From contig NC_085056.1 in assembly GCF_963662255.1 (NCBI RefSeq), forward strand, positions 11,737,623 to 11,801,622: DNA of 64,000 nt, in the 5' to 3' direction. Origin of the DNA: Cinclus cinclus (taxonomy: Eukaryota; Chordata; Aves; Passeriformes; Cinclidae). The position numbers and the translations under genes were made by a program. Position 1 is the first letter of the stretch, and each line of letters opens with the position of its first letter. The notes under the pieces are model-generated. The model saw only the letters and a list, made by a program, of their open reading frames with translations. It was not told where the DNA came from and did not search any database. This document shows, in pieces, positions 24,980 through 37,089 of this stretch.

Positions 24980-27040
24980 ATGCAATAATTCTATGTTATC
25001 TCTGCATAACTGTAGAAATTCTACATTAAAATCTTAATAGGAGTAGTTGAGAAAATTGATACAGAAGGTGTCTAGGAGTGGTTTAGAATATTCACAGAGA
25101 ATCTACAGGGCAGGTGAATGCTGCAACATCTCTATGACTGATTAGGCCATATTAGATGCCTGTTTTTCCATTAAAACCTTAAACCATTCCTTTTTTTCTT
25201 GTTCAGGTATAAGGGCAGAACTGGTTGGATGTCAGACATAGTGGATAAGAGGAAAGTGGCATTCAATTCTGCCTTTTAAAGAGTATCCTAATTGTAAGTA
25301 TCCTCAGTAGTTGTTTATTTCCTGTGATTTTAATAGATCAAGTTATCCTGCTATGTAATACCATTGCTATGTACCTGATGTAAGGTAGAGCAAGAGGTAT
25401 CACTTATTCTGTGGGGGGAGCACTCTGGATCTTATCCAGATTGCTTAACAGAACACTTTCATTAATGAAGCAGTGCTGGCCATCACAAAATCAACTGTAT
25501 TCCTGTTTTAGTTATTGTAGCTCTCAAATTCTTCATGTTTACTCAGGATTGGCTCTTTCCTAATGATATTAGAAGTAACATAGTTCCCAAAAACATGTCT
25601 TAGCATTTCTCTTATGAGTAGCTCTGAAACACTCAAACACTTTCTGTATATTTAGTTTTGTATCTCATGGGTCCTGATTCCTCAACTGAAAAATTTTACC
25701 AGGAAACATCTGGCAGTGGTTGACTAATGAAATGTGTATAGTCTAGAAGGTAGTGCACTCTTGCCAGATTCAGTGGGAATCCCAACCTGACCTGTGAAAT
25801 TTGCCCCATGAAGTGCTCTGAGAGCAAGGCCCAGCACAAAGTGGAATAATTTAGGCCCACTTGCCTATGTAAAATTCCTGCATAAATAATTATATTTCTC
25901 TTGATGCAAAGAGAAATGCAACATACTCTCAGTTGCCATCTGATAGTGAGCACACACCAGTTTGATTGACCAGGTGGAATTTCTCCAACTTGCTGGAGTT
26001 AATCTGTGGCCAGGGTTGTGTCCTGTATGTAAATAGAGGAAAGACATATCCTGCTGGAGACTTTATTCACAAAAATATATTTTTATTTTTAAACAACTGG
26101 CATTTCTGAGAAACTGTGTAAAATGTTTCAAGATAAAAGAATGTTAAATATAGCTAGAAATAAGAGAGCCACATGTTGAAAGCATATCAGCTTTGAAACC
26201 ACACACTTAACCCTGGAACTCAACAAGATTTCACATTTTAAATAAAAAAAAATCAACTTCCTGGAAAGATAAAATTCATTCATCTTGAGGGTAGTCTAGA
26301 AAAAAAAAAATAGGGAAATGTGATCCATGGAGAAGCCCTTCACTAAGATAAGTATCTTTGATACTTGAAAAAAATATATAATGTGTAAAAATAAGATGGG
26401 TCATATCCATTCCAAAAAAACCCCTGTCGTTATAGTTGTACATCAAAGTAGGAGTAGAGTTATTTTCTGAGTGGTTTTTCTGGCTAACAAGTACATTATC
26501 TTACAAAACCATTGCCAGAAACATAAAATCTTTGCTCAATGGGAAAGAAATGTACCATTTTAGAGCTCCTATTTGAAGCATTATGCAGAACACAGGCTGT
26601 TCTTAGTTCAATGCAAGTGTTATGCAAATATACTATTAAAAGTTTGGTCCACTAGAAGAAATTTATCTGCTTGGTTCTAAATCATATTGATAAATGTCAA
26701 CATTTGTGTTTAACACAATACACACGTGTTTGTGCAACCATCATCTCTGTTCAATTGAATTAATTTTATTTCTTGCACAAACTGAGCTTTCATCCTGGAA
26801 AATGTTTTCCAGTAACACAAGGGCAGATCAGGAAATGTGTAAAATGGATCAGTGCCCAAAAGACTAAGTTATACATCTATTCTTGGAAAAACATGAGGAC
26901 ATGTTGTCTTAAAAAGAAAGGCATAAATTACAGAACATTAAGTTCATTTGGACTGGCATATTGAGCTACACCACCAGTACAAATCCTCAGCATGTCACTC
27001 ATTGCTACACGTAGGGTTTATTTTGAAGGTAGCTGCCTAG
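24980..27040. other. AT-rich noncoding stretch
   Basis: No gene or recognisable repeat is seen. A10 runs occur around 26245 and 26300, and an octamer-like ATGCAAAT lies near 26620. Minus-strand frames of 60-85 codons at 25696-26047 have no motif. Confidence 0.5.
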
Positions 27041-27470
27041 ATATGCACACGATGGGAGCCAGTGAGTGCCAATGGGATGGAGGTGTCAGCTTCCCCAGGG
27101 ATTTTGCTGATTTTCATGGGGGGGCTCCATGAATGGTCTCTGTGTCAGCACAAGAGGGTGCTTAACCTTCACTGGAGCTTGCTTTCTTTCAAGAGGCATT
27201 CAGGTTCTTGCCATTTTGCACTGCATTTGAAAATGCTTTCTAGGCTGAAATCTTACAGGTGTCATTAGCTGTGCCCAAATTTCAGGGCAGGTGCCCCTTG
27301 GGGCCCTGGTCCATGGCCCCACCACAGCTCTGCCCTCTCAAAGGCCTTGCTCACCTTGTTCAAGAGCACTCCAGATGTGTGTGTAGCCTGCTTAGACCCT
27401 GAGAAATGCATTTGGTGTCCAACCCCTCCGCTGTACCCAATAAAACCTGTTGAGTTTACACTCCTTTTTC
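27041..27470 (+). mobile_element. Possible eroded LTR-like element (weak)
   Basis: A GC-richer block (27270-27430) leads into AATAAA at 27439-27444, followed by CCTGTTGAGTTTACA. This layout resembles the R/U5 end of a retroviral LTR. No clear TG...CA ends, target-site duplication, primer-binding site or internal genes are seen. Alternatives are a lone polyadenylation signal of an unannotated transcript, or chance. Confidence 0.18.
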
Positions 27471-28199
27471 AAGGAAGACCACAGCTGAGCTGTTGACACA
27501 ATGACAGTGCCTGCACACTAACTAGTCTGAAGTCCTTTCAGAAATCAGCTTTAGCTCTCCCCGTTTGTACTGGGCCCTCCATAAACACCAGGAAAATTGC
27601 TGTCACAGTGGAGAAACAGCACATGGAGCCACTGGTGAGAGCCTCTGAAAAACAAGGAAAATTTCAAGAATTGAGGGTACAACAATCTTCAGTAAAATCT
27701 GCCCACCTATTTAGTATCATAAATGGCTTTTTGAACAGTGTCATGTTCATTTTATACTTTAAGAGAATCAAACACACTTTTGATTGTCTCATTAAGAGAA
27801 AAAGTAATATTTTTCAATAATATCCAAGGCGTTTGTTTCAAATTGCTGGAGAATCACTGCTTAAATAAATGCAATGTCTTTATATGATGAATGCTTTCTC
27901 TAGATGCTGCACTACCTTCTGATGATTGAGTCTAAACCTCTTTAACTACTTTGACAAGATTATTGCCTGAAGTAACTTTTTTAATTAGCATTCTTGTTTG
28001 TTTACATCTAGAGATTGAGGGGAAATAACTAAAAGCTTTGGAACAACTACTGAGTCTGCACTTGCTCTAAGCTGGATGAAAACAATTTTTAGTATATGTT
28101 TAAAATTATATAACACGTTTCAGATGTTGGTTCAAATTACTGTTAAAATGACATTCAAATCTGGGAGAGTTTCTTGCTGGTTTTATCCTTTTAAAAATT
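27471..28199. other. Noncoding spacer
   Basis: A 70-codon plus-strand frame (27608-27820) shows no recognisable content. Nothing else is seen. Confidence 0.45.
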
Positions 28200-28340
28200 T
28201 CCACTGTGCTTTTTTTCATCTTTAATTAAATTTCAATTCATTTTATAATAGTAATTAAAGTATTTACATCAAGAAATTCTATCCATTTGCAAAACAGCAA
28301 TAAATTGTAACATTTTCACAAAAACCAAACTTTTTAGAAG
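28200..28340. promoter_or_regulatory. AT-rich homeobox-type motif cluster
   Basis: Dense TAATTA/TTAATT/TTTGCAA words (for example TTTAATTAAATTTCAATT and CCATTTGCAAAACAGC) without repeat structure resemble AT-rich conserved noncoding elements. This is pattern recognition only. Confidence 0.18.
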
Positions 28341-28379
28341 GCTTGAAATGTCTTTATCCTGCATTTGTATGGCATTGAA

Positions 28380-28480
28380 GGGTAGATTATCAGCTGGTAT
28401 AAGTCACTGTCATTCACTAGAGTCAGAATAGTAATTTTGATTTACAACAGTTTAGAATTTGGCCAATAATGTAGTTAATA
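28380..28480. repeat. Possible ancient amniote repeat relic
   Basis: The word TCAGCTGGTATAAGTCACTG near the start, and ATTTACAACAGTTTAGAATTTGGCC further on, recall a near-palindromic old amniote interspersed repeat with CAGCTGGTGTAAATC ends. The match is from memory and heavily diverged. I cannot assign a family name. Confidence 0.28.
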
Positions 28481-29735
28481 TAATCAAAACCATGTACAGA
28501 CACCAGAAATAAACAATACCAATCTGTAAGGCAAGTAACCTATCTTACAATGAAAATAAAATAAATGTCCCAGGCTTCTTAAATCACTGTTTCATTACAT
28601 AGCTTTGCTTTCTATCATCTTTGATCTCCTTCATTTCATTAGAGCAAACTTCTTGTTAGAGGCATGACTGTCTTCCTATGAAACTGATCTCACATTCAGC
28701 ACTGATACCTAGTGACTTGTTCCAGTTTCATCTTTAGTCTTTTTATACAGCACTTAGAAAAAAATAAACACAAATTATTACATCATCAGCGGAAGAACAT
28801 ATGGCACATCCAAAAGTGAGTACACAATAAATATGTTTCTAATAAATACTTTGGTGCTGAGTAAATTTCAGAAGAGAGCAGACAATAAACCACCATTCTG
28901 CTATTAATGCCTTTCCTTAGCATGGTAGCAGTTATTACATTAGTTTAATCACAGCCAAGCAGTTGAGGTGCAGTAGCACTGCTTATTACACCAGCCATTA
29001 TCATCTCACTGTTACCTTGGGCTTTCCTCATCTGTTTTGTATTCACTGTATCACTCAAGCTTTCTTATGTTGCATAAAAAATGGGTGCATTTACATGTCA
29101 CAACTGGGCCTTGATATATGATTATGGCCTTCAAGTTTTTTCAAGAATAAATATTGATTACAATAATTTCAGGGCAATGAAGGAAAAGAAATAATTTAGC
29201 CTCAGGATAGAACATTCTGTAAAAATTTTACCTTGTTTTGCTTGCGTTGATTCACAGCTGTGTAGAGAAACACAACAGAGAAAGCTTAGAAGAGCGTGGC
29301 TACTACATACCAATTTTGGCAATTGTTGCCTCCAAAGTAAATTCTATAATGTTATGTTCATGAAGTGATGCCAGTTTATTTGTGTTGTTTGTGAATTCTC
29401 AGTATTGGGACAAATTAGAACATTTTCAGTGGGCTCCCTTATCTGTAATAAAAGTAATGGATGACCTGAATTTTGACAAACTATGTATTTAGGAACAGAT
29501 TCTTATACATGGAGTCTGGACAAATGAGGCTTCTGCAAATACACTGTCCCATTATGGCTTTCTAATTCAAGATCAGCTGCAGGAAACTGTAAATTCAAAA
29601 CAGTGATGACAATACTAAAACCTCCTGGGGAAAAAGGAGAACATTGGAGATAAGGATGCAAATATCTCAATGAAAGAAATAGCATTAAATGCTTATGGTG
29701 ACTCTAAGGCGTTGTGCAACTATTCACAGTGGGCT
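28481..29735. other. Noncoding stretch with enhancer-like patch
   Basis: The interval 28940-29040 is a non-repetitive patch with GCAGTTGAGGTGCAGTAGC-type words that looks like conserved noncoding DNA. Elsewhere nothing is supported. A 60-codon minus frame at 29503-29685 looks random. Confidence 0.35.
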
Positions 29736-29739
29736 GTAG

Positions 29740-30260
29740 ATGAGAATATGAAAAAGATGAGTGTTCTAACATCAAGGGGTATGAATGACAAACAGATGCT
29801 AAACAGACAAATGAGCTATGGCTGAAGGAGGCCAGTGCTGTTGTATGTGGAGGGAAGAGAGAGGAGAGGAAGAGGTGGATAAAAAAAAAAATATAGCCCC
29901 AGAGAAAGCTGAAAACCATGCTGAGAAGTAGTCTGGAGAAGATCACAGGAAACAGCTTATGGAATTAAAAACATTTGGGAAATTACAGCACTTAGGAGGA
30001 ATTAAATATAAGAAAGTAATGGTCATCTATGAAAATAGAAACTTCAAAAAGGAAGGGACTGCAGCACAGAACCTGGAGGAGAGCTAGAAAATCAGTAGAT
30101 ATGATCTCAGCATGAATAAAGAGAGTCATGCTAAGGACCCCGTGCAGCATATCAGTCTCTAGGAAGACCTTTCATGAACAGTTAACAAGAGACTTTGGCA
30201 AGAGAGAACAAGGAAATGTGTGAGAGACAGGAATATCTGACTGAAGTGATGGTCTTACAT
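29740..30260. other. Purine-skewed block
   Basis: Over about 500 bases the plus strand is strongly enriched in A and G (for example the GGAGGGAAGAGAGAGG area near 29850 and an A11 run at 29881-29891), with AGAGA/GGAAG words throughout. The minus strand 29704-29946 is accordingly open and Ser/Phe/Leu-rich, which is a composition effect. It could be an eroded retroviral or LINE internal region, or a transcription-associated skew. No frame is preserved. Confidence 0.35.
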
Positions 30261-31820
30261 CAGTCCCATCATGGCTGGGAAGAATGTGTATCAGATATAA
30301 ATAGCAGCTTAATTTATTTCAAGTGGATATAACTTGTTTTTCATTGATAGTTCTTACTGCTAATTTGTTAAAGATGCTGGGATTATATATATAATTATAA
30401 GCATAATTTACAAAATAATGTAAATTTACATTTACAGTAAAATAAGAGAAGTACTAAAGGAAGAGACATACTAAAATTATGCAAATGTATTTTTTATTTT
30501 CCTGATTAATTAACCATATTGAAAGTATTATTTTCAGACTCAATTACCCATGTAAGCCAGTGGAAATATTTGTCCTGTGTTCAGATTTAAGAAATGTGCC
30601 CAAGCATAGATAAGAAAATTAGTTCATAATGAGAACAGATGCTACAGAGACAAAAGGTATCTTTAAAAATTGTATATGGCTTAATCCCATAGCCATTTTC
30701 TGTGCATTTGGAGCCTAGCTTTTAAAAGAATTTGGCAATTTTTCTCCTCAACAGTGCAACGTGTCTGATGTAAAAGCTGCAGAATCAATGCTCACCTCCC
30801 TGCTTGTGGCAGTCAGGTGTCATTGCCTGGGTGTTTGCCAAATCATTCCTGTACCAAACATGACATGAAGTTTCATGGGAAACCAGTTTTCATCTCATTT
30901 CTTTTGTGCCAAAATCTCTAAGGTGCAGACCATGGGAATTAAGTCCCAGAATCTCATTGAATGGGACTGGGATTCGGTATCTTGGTACTTTTGTACCCAA
31001 TTTTAAGTGCTTATTTATCTGAACAAAACCTGTTTGTTACTTTGTTAAAAGTTCTGTGAGACAATCCCAAAGCTCTTAAGGCTAATGCAGAGTAACCCCA
31101 ATAGAAAACAATTTTTCCTTTCAAAATTATGCGGAAGGTAGAAAAAATACATTGAAATTACTTTAGGAATGGGCTCCAGCTCCCTCACATACTGGGCAAA
31201 AGAGGTGAAGCCACTGGAGGAAAGGAGGAGTCACCAGAGGTGCTTGGAGGATGCAAGTTCTTTCAAACCATGGGGGTGGTAGGGGAAAGAAAGCTGAAAT
31301 TGTGGGTTCTGTGAATGGTGGTCCAAGTGTGCCCAAGGGCAGAACTTAAAGTCGGAGTGAAAACCTTTTGTTGAGCATGTGTGTGCTTGATCTCCTGCAT
31401 GCCTCTGAGGATGAGTACCATGAGAGAGCTTCTGACCTCTTGGTTTTGTACATTCCTGTGTGAGAATGAATTTTCTTGCCATAACATCTTGTTGTAAAGT
31501 TACAAAATCATCAAATGTGATCATAGTAATGGTTACATTTTTCAGTTGTGTTGCAGAATGGCTGTACAAACTGATCATCAGTGTGTTATGCATGAATTAA
31601 TTCAAGAAACGTAACATCAGAGCAGTGAGAAATTTTGGGGGAAAATAGAAAATCTCATGAGCTACTTTATTCCCATAAGTCTCTATTTTCAAGAGCAAAA
31701 GTGTAGCAAGTTTGTCAGGAAGCCTCTTACAGTAATTAATTAGAAGTTGACCCAGATATACTGTTGCAACAGTAAGCACAGTTTGGAAATGTGTATTAAA
31801 TGAAGTTGACAGTAGAAGTG
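30261..31820. other. Noncoding stretch
   Basis: Minus-strand frames of 120 and 74 codons (31231-31593) overlap in different frames and show no motif. No other content is recognised. Confidence 0.45.
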
Positions 31821-31821
31821 A

Positions 31822-31848
31822 GAATAGGAATAGGAATAGGAATAGGAA
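31822..31848. repeat. (GAATAG)n microsatellite
   Basis: About four and a half copies of GAATAG lie in tandem, with looser copies nearby around 31870. On the minus strand this gives the SYSYSY run within a longer random open frame. Confidence 0.85.
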
Positions 31849-34800
31849 AATAGAGAAGGAAATATTTTCAGAATAGGAAAAAGAGAAGAAACCAGAGTCA
31901 AAGGTTGCTCTAAATTCCATATGGCAACAACAAGTGCGAGGCAAGCTAAGATTACCTCACCAACAGGAGTCTCAAGTGCTGAATGCCAAGTTAGAGCCCC
32001 AAAATAACAGTTTTCCCTCATTCACTTTTGCAGAAATTTAGTAACTGCAACTCCAACTGCAGCTGGAGAACAAGAGGAAATGAAGCATTTCTCAGAAAAT
32101 GTAAAGATAAGATAGACGTGTGTTAATCAGGCAGTGTTTATATCCTCCTCCTTTGTTCTTCCCTGTCCACTTTCCCGAATTAGAAGGGTTCCCTCAGTGC
32201 TCTGGCAGCAGGAGTATTCAAAAGAGAAATATAACTGTTTTTCTTAGAAGTTCAGCCAAGTTAAGTGCACCAGAACCCTCAGAAAGCAGCATCTACCTAT
32301 CCTAAAGAAGCTGAAGGATGTTTTACTCCCAGAAGTACACATTATTCCACCTTATATTTCTTCAGGATTTTAATTAAATCATTGCTACTTGCAACTTTGC
32401 TTCTGGGTGATAAAATCTCATTGCAGTCCTTTTGCCTTCATAATTCAGAAATCTGAAATGAAAATAACTTGGGCTCTAGGACTTCTCCTGGTTACTCTGA
32501 ACTTGTGGCTCTTTTCTTATTCTCAAAGATGTCCTCAAGCCAGCAATTCGTAACTAAAATTCTCTACATGTTCCAGTTTTCAGAGACCTAGAAGTCATCT
32601 TGACCTGGAGCTTTAGAACTGTGAACAATCTTATCTCTAGTTAACCTGCAAAACCATCAGATATTTCCAGGCAGAGAACAGAAGTCTCCATGGGCCAGGA
32701 AAGTGGCAAATGGTATAATATCTTAATTGCATCAGCATAATACAATGCCATTGTGTTCCGGGGTAGCTTTTTTAATTCTGAGTGCCTCAAGGTGCACACT
32801 AAATTTTTGTGTACTCTGCAGCTTAGTTCTGTATTGATAATATTGAAAGTATCATTTTTACAAATTTTAGACAAAGGTTCTTATGTTCTATACTCTTAAG
32901 TAAATAGGTAAAGAATGAGGATTTCTAAGCCTTTTGAATGCAGTTTATTGTGGTAACTACATCTAATTATTATATTTTTCTGTATAGATTTAATATTATT
33001 TAAATACTCTATGGTGATGGGTTCTGTGCATGTGATACATGAGTGTTTCTAAAAGTAGTCGTCATTGTGATCCATTGGAGTCTAACTAATGCAATATCTA
33101 TCCTATAAAGTCAGGGATTCATGAGAATACAAAATAATTATTATGATAATAGTGAAAAAAGTGAACAAAACCAAATTATGTAACATTAGCATTGATAATT
33201 TTTTGTTACATAAAATTAGTTTTTGAAGTAGAAATTTACTAGGTTGAGCATATAAATATCTGCTCTGCAAAAGCATATTTTCTCAAATTAAAAATATTTT
33301 TTCTTACAGCATTGGCTACAAGTGTCTTTTCTTATCTCTTATGATTTCCAGTACCATGTAAATTCATATCTCAGAGGAATGGTGTAATTCCACATAAGGA
33401 GTTACATGATATACTGAGCCAGTTTTAATGTCTCTTAGTTTGAGAGAGGATTTTATTCCTTTTCCCGAATATTTTGTTTTTTCAACTTTACCATAAAACC
33501 TCATTCAGATAACTCTAAATATCTTCTTTAAAGCTTACACAGGCACCAGAACTGAGAGGACATGGACACAATGCAATCCTTAACTCACCCTTATTGTGCA
33601 GGGACAGAACAGGAGCCCCAAAGCTGCTGGAGGTCTTACATATCTCATATGTGCTGGAACAATGAAACAAATTATGAACAGGGCTTAAGGCTCAACTCTA
33701 AATTCTTGCCTTTGTGAGTTTGTGTCTCATGCATGGAGAGCAGTGATTTTGCAAGGTACTCTGAGATGTGGCCTGTCTGTCTATGAATAGAGCCAGATGG
33801 ATTATTTTCTGAAGTTTGACATTCAAGCAGGGACCTCTCCTTCTTTTGGTCTGGCACTTCTATTAAGTCTGCACATGGAGGTTTTATATATTCATTAATT
33901 CATTTCAATAATAATGTATTTATACTGATAAAAGCATAATTGTTAATCTCACACATTGCAATGCAGTTCCGTTCTGCTTTAAAATGTGCTAGGGTAAAAA
34001 ATGCAATTACTTTAATGCACAGAATCTAAACCCACCCAATTTTAGACTGTGCTGAAGAAATTATTATAAGGTCAAAGATGCACATTCAGAATTATTTCAC
34101 AGAGACTATCTGAAGTGGTAGCTAGTTTTAAAAAATGTTTCAAATGTGTTGAATTGGCTAGCAAAAGAAGTCCTTGGCTGATATCATGACAAAAAATGTG
34201 TGAGTGTTCATGGCCCCAGAGTCCCACCAGTGAGACAGAGCCAGGTTACAGGAGATGCCATTCTGTTGAATCTGTTTTTGGATAACCTCCATGGGTTTAC
34301 TCCAAGACGAAAATACTATTCAGTATGACAAGCTAAACCTTTAGCTGTTCAGAAAACAAATGCTATATTAAGTTTAATTACTTCAACCACCTACTGATGA
34401 TCTGAACATTCTTTTAACAAACCCAGTGTTCTCAGCTTGGCTGTTGCCTTGGCCACATGATCTTTCACTGTACAGCTGTGTGGAAGTGCAGCAGTCAGAG
34501 TTTAGATTATTCTTTTGGCAGGTCATGAAACAGAAGTAGTTTCTTTACCTTAAATTTTGATTTGGTGTCATTCTCAGATTTATAAAGATGATCTGCATCT
34601 GCCAATGCAGAGAAATAAACAGAGGGGGATGATGCTGTTACAAGAAAAAGAGGTCCATAATTATTGGCCAAATCCTGCTTTGACTGAAGTGACAGAAATG
34701 GCATGGCTTTCAACAAAATTAAAAGGCGCAAATTACTCACACTAAAACCTAATAAAATTTTATTTCTATTCATAAGATCGTTCACAGTTCATCTTTGTAC

Positions 34801-36015
34801 GATACAAAATAAACTTTGAAAATCCTTAGCATCTTTTATATTTTATAGGAATGGCACTTTTTCAGACTACTGTGAGAAAAACACGGTAGATGTTTTTCTG
34901 CGATCAAGCACTGGCGTTCAGTTTGGTGTATATGTCATACAGGAATGCCACATCTTGCCATGAGCATCAGCTAGTGGATGCTGTTCTTACAAAACTCAGT
35001 CTTATTCCTGATTCACAGTCCTGTGACTCTGAAATGCAAGTTTCTCAGAAGATAAAAAATCAGAGTAGATACCTTGACACTTCCTCTTTCTGAAGTAGAA
35101 AGACTGAACATCATGAGATTTTTTTCATCCTTGAAATGTACTAAGTGTGAATGTTAAAGACACCTCAGAAGGAGGTGCAGCAGACCTGTGTATGGAGTAG
35201 GGAGCTCTGCTTCACTTGTTCTTTCAATGTGCTTTATGCACATGGGTGGAACACACTCAGGAACTTTCAGAATGCAAGGTTTGTACAATGGGATTCTATT
35301 AACTGGACAATTGGATTATTTTCCATTTTTTGAATAACTACTGCATTTCAGAAAAGCAGAGGGAAGCTCTTGTAGTTTCGTTTTGGTTACAGCTACATGA
35401 CAACACTTTCTCAACTTCTTAATAGAGCTCACTTTCTTACAAGAGGAAAAAAAAAACACTGGCCTGTTCACAGAAAAAATGTCTTTGGTCTCAAGGCTTA
35501 TGTATTCACTAGGGAGGTTGGACTGTGCTCCAGCAAACAGAATTAATCAGCAAGTCATTGCCTTCCAGAAGTAATGTGTAACACCTTGTTTTGTTCCTTG
35601 GTTCAAAAGGCACTGTCACTGTTGTACACCAGTGTGGGGTTTTTTTTTTAAGGCTATAATTCATATGCAAACTAAGCAGGGATTCATGATTTCATAATAA
35701 AATGTTGAAACGCTTTGATCATGAGCTGGAAGGAGGTGTGAAACAGTGCTTCAGAAACAGACAGATATTTGTGTAATCAGCCTTTATGTATTGCCAGTTC
35801 AGAATAATAACATATAAAAAGCCCCAACTTACCTCATCTGCCTGGTACAGCCAAGGCATAAATAAAAGAGAACAATGGAATTACTATTACTCACTCACTG
35901 AGCCCCAGCTACATCACTGTATTCTTTATAATTGCTGGCAAGAAGATTAATGTTTTGTTAAATATCAGAGTAAGGTCACAAGGGGGCTTGCAGGACTGTC
36001 TAAACATCTAGGTTT
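31849..36015. other. AT-rich noncoding stretch with one possible old repeat
   Basis: No gene is seen. The patch 34660-34740 (CAAATCCTGCTTTGACTGAAG ...) recalls the CAAATCCTGC...TTGACTTCAATGG words of an old amniote repeat, but the identity is weak. Open frames of 60-92 codons occur on both strands without motifs. T10 at 35640-35649 is simple sequence. Confidence 0.45.
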
Positions 36016-36020
36016 TAAAC

Positions 36021-36075
36021 TCCTTCCTTCCTTTATTCCTTCCTTCCTTTTTTTCTTTTTTTCTATTTTTTTTTA
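36021..36075. repeat. Pyrimidine simple repeat (TTCC)n / poly-T
   Basis: TCCTTCCTTCCTTTATTCC is followed by T-rich sequence, an impure tetranucleotide microsatellite grading into poly-T. Confidence 0.85.
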
Positions 36076-36641
36076 AATTATTAATTTCACAGAGCTGAAC
36101 TTTCACAATTTCCTTGAATTATTGTGACTTCTACATTTTTGCATTTGAAAACTTTTGACAACACAAAAAATAAATAAGGACAACAATTGCTGTATGGCTG
36201 ATAAAGCTTAATCACCATATAGATAGGATGATGGTAAGGGGTTTAGTGCATTAGAAATAGACCCATTTCATTTTGCCTCTCAAGTCTCTGTTTTTTCATG
36301 TCTATTAGCTCTGTATATAAATTGGGTGGGTTTTTTTCTCATTATATTAGTGCTAGTTATCCTAAATAACAATCTATTTGGTCTTTCTAAATGTCTGTTA
36401 AATTATAGCTCGTGAATGCAACTGACAAGAGCAGTTGAAGTGAAAAGATCATTTTTTTATAGATTGAGGAGATTTACATCTTCTACACCTTCAGGTATAT
36501 GTGTATATATATATTTCAGAACTTTTGCATCAAACAGGTATTGACATTTTCTCTTTCTCCAGATAAAACCTAATAGTTGCCAGTCTTCCCTGTCATTCTA
36601 TAGAAATAGTCAAAGAAATATTCCATCAAAAATTTACTCAT

Positions 36642-36665
36642 CTTTTTTTTTTCTTTTTTTTTTTT
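36642..36665. repeat. Poly-T tract
   Basis: T10 followed by C and T12, then AG. The tract resembles a splice-acceptor pyrimidine run, but no donor or open exon follows convincingly. Confidence 0.85.
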
Positions 36666-36669
36666 AGAA

Positions 36670-37050
36670 AGTAAAATATCTGATCCATATGGTAGAGCAG
36701 CCTTAGTTAGAAATGAATGTTCACATAAGAGATTTCTGGTAAATATAAACACAGTTGTTTCTGGTGTAGGAGCAAAGAAATTATATAGTCATCTTAATCT
36801 CTTGTTTAGACTATTGCCAGTCATTTGCAAAATGCAAATATCTTCCTCATTTGGCTCAGATTATCCTCCAAATTACACAGGAGCAGTCTGGGCAGCAGCA
36901 ATCAGTCTCATACAAAAATGGTGAATGTGTTTTTCAGCCTAAACCCAGATCCATCCTTGGTAGAAGGTCTCTCTGAAAAAAGTGCATTCGGCCCTGGAGG
37001 TTCTCGGTGTGGGGCCAGCTCGAGGACCTGAGTGCCACAGGACCACGGCA
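36670..37050. other. Noncoding spacer
   Basis: A 68-codon plus frame (36825-37031) and a partly overlapping 68-codon minus frame (36908-37114) are present. Both owe their length to the GC-richer end near the CCCT repeat. No gene is seen. Confidence 0.45.
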
Positions 37051-37054
37051 TGTC

Positions 37055-37086
37055 CTTCCCTCCCTCCCTCCCTCCCTCCCTCCCTC
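37055..37086. repeat. (TCCC)n microsatellite
   Basis: About seven near-perfect TCCC units in tandem. The complementary strand is G-rich (GGGA repeats) and could form G-quadruplex or triplex structures. Confidence 0.9.
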
Positions 37087-37089
37087 TGT

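Noticed and set aside
36601..36670. Long poly-T followed by AG as a splice acceptor
   Set aside because: No donor at exon distance with an open frame. It fits a simple T-tract.
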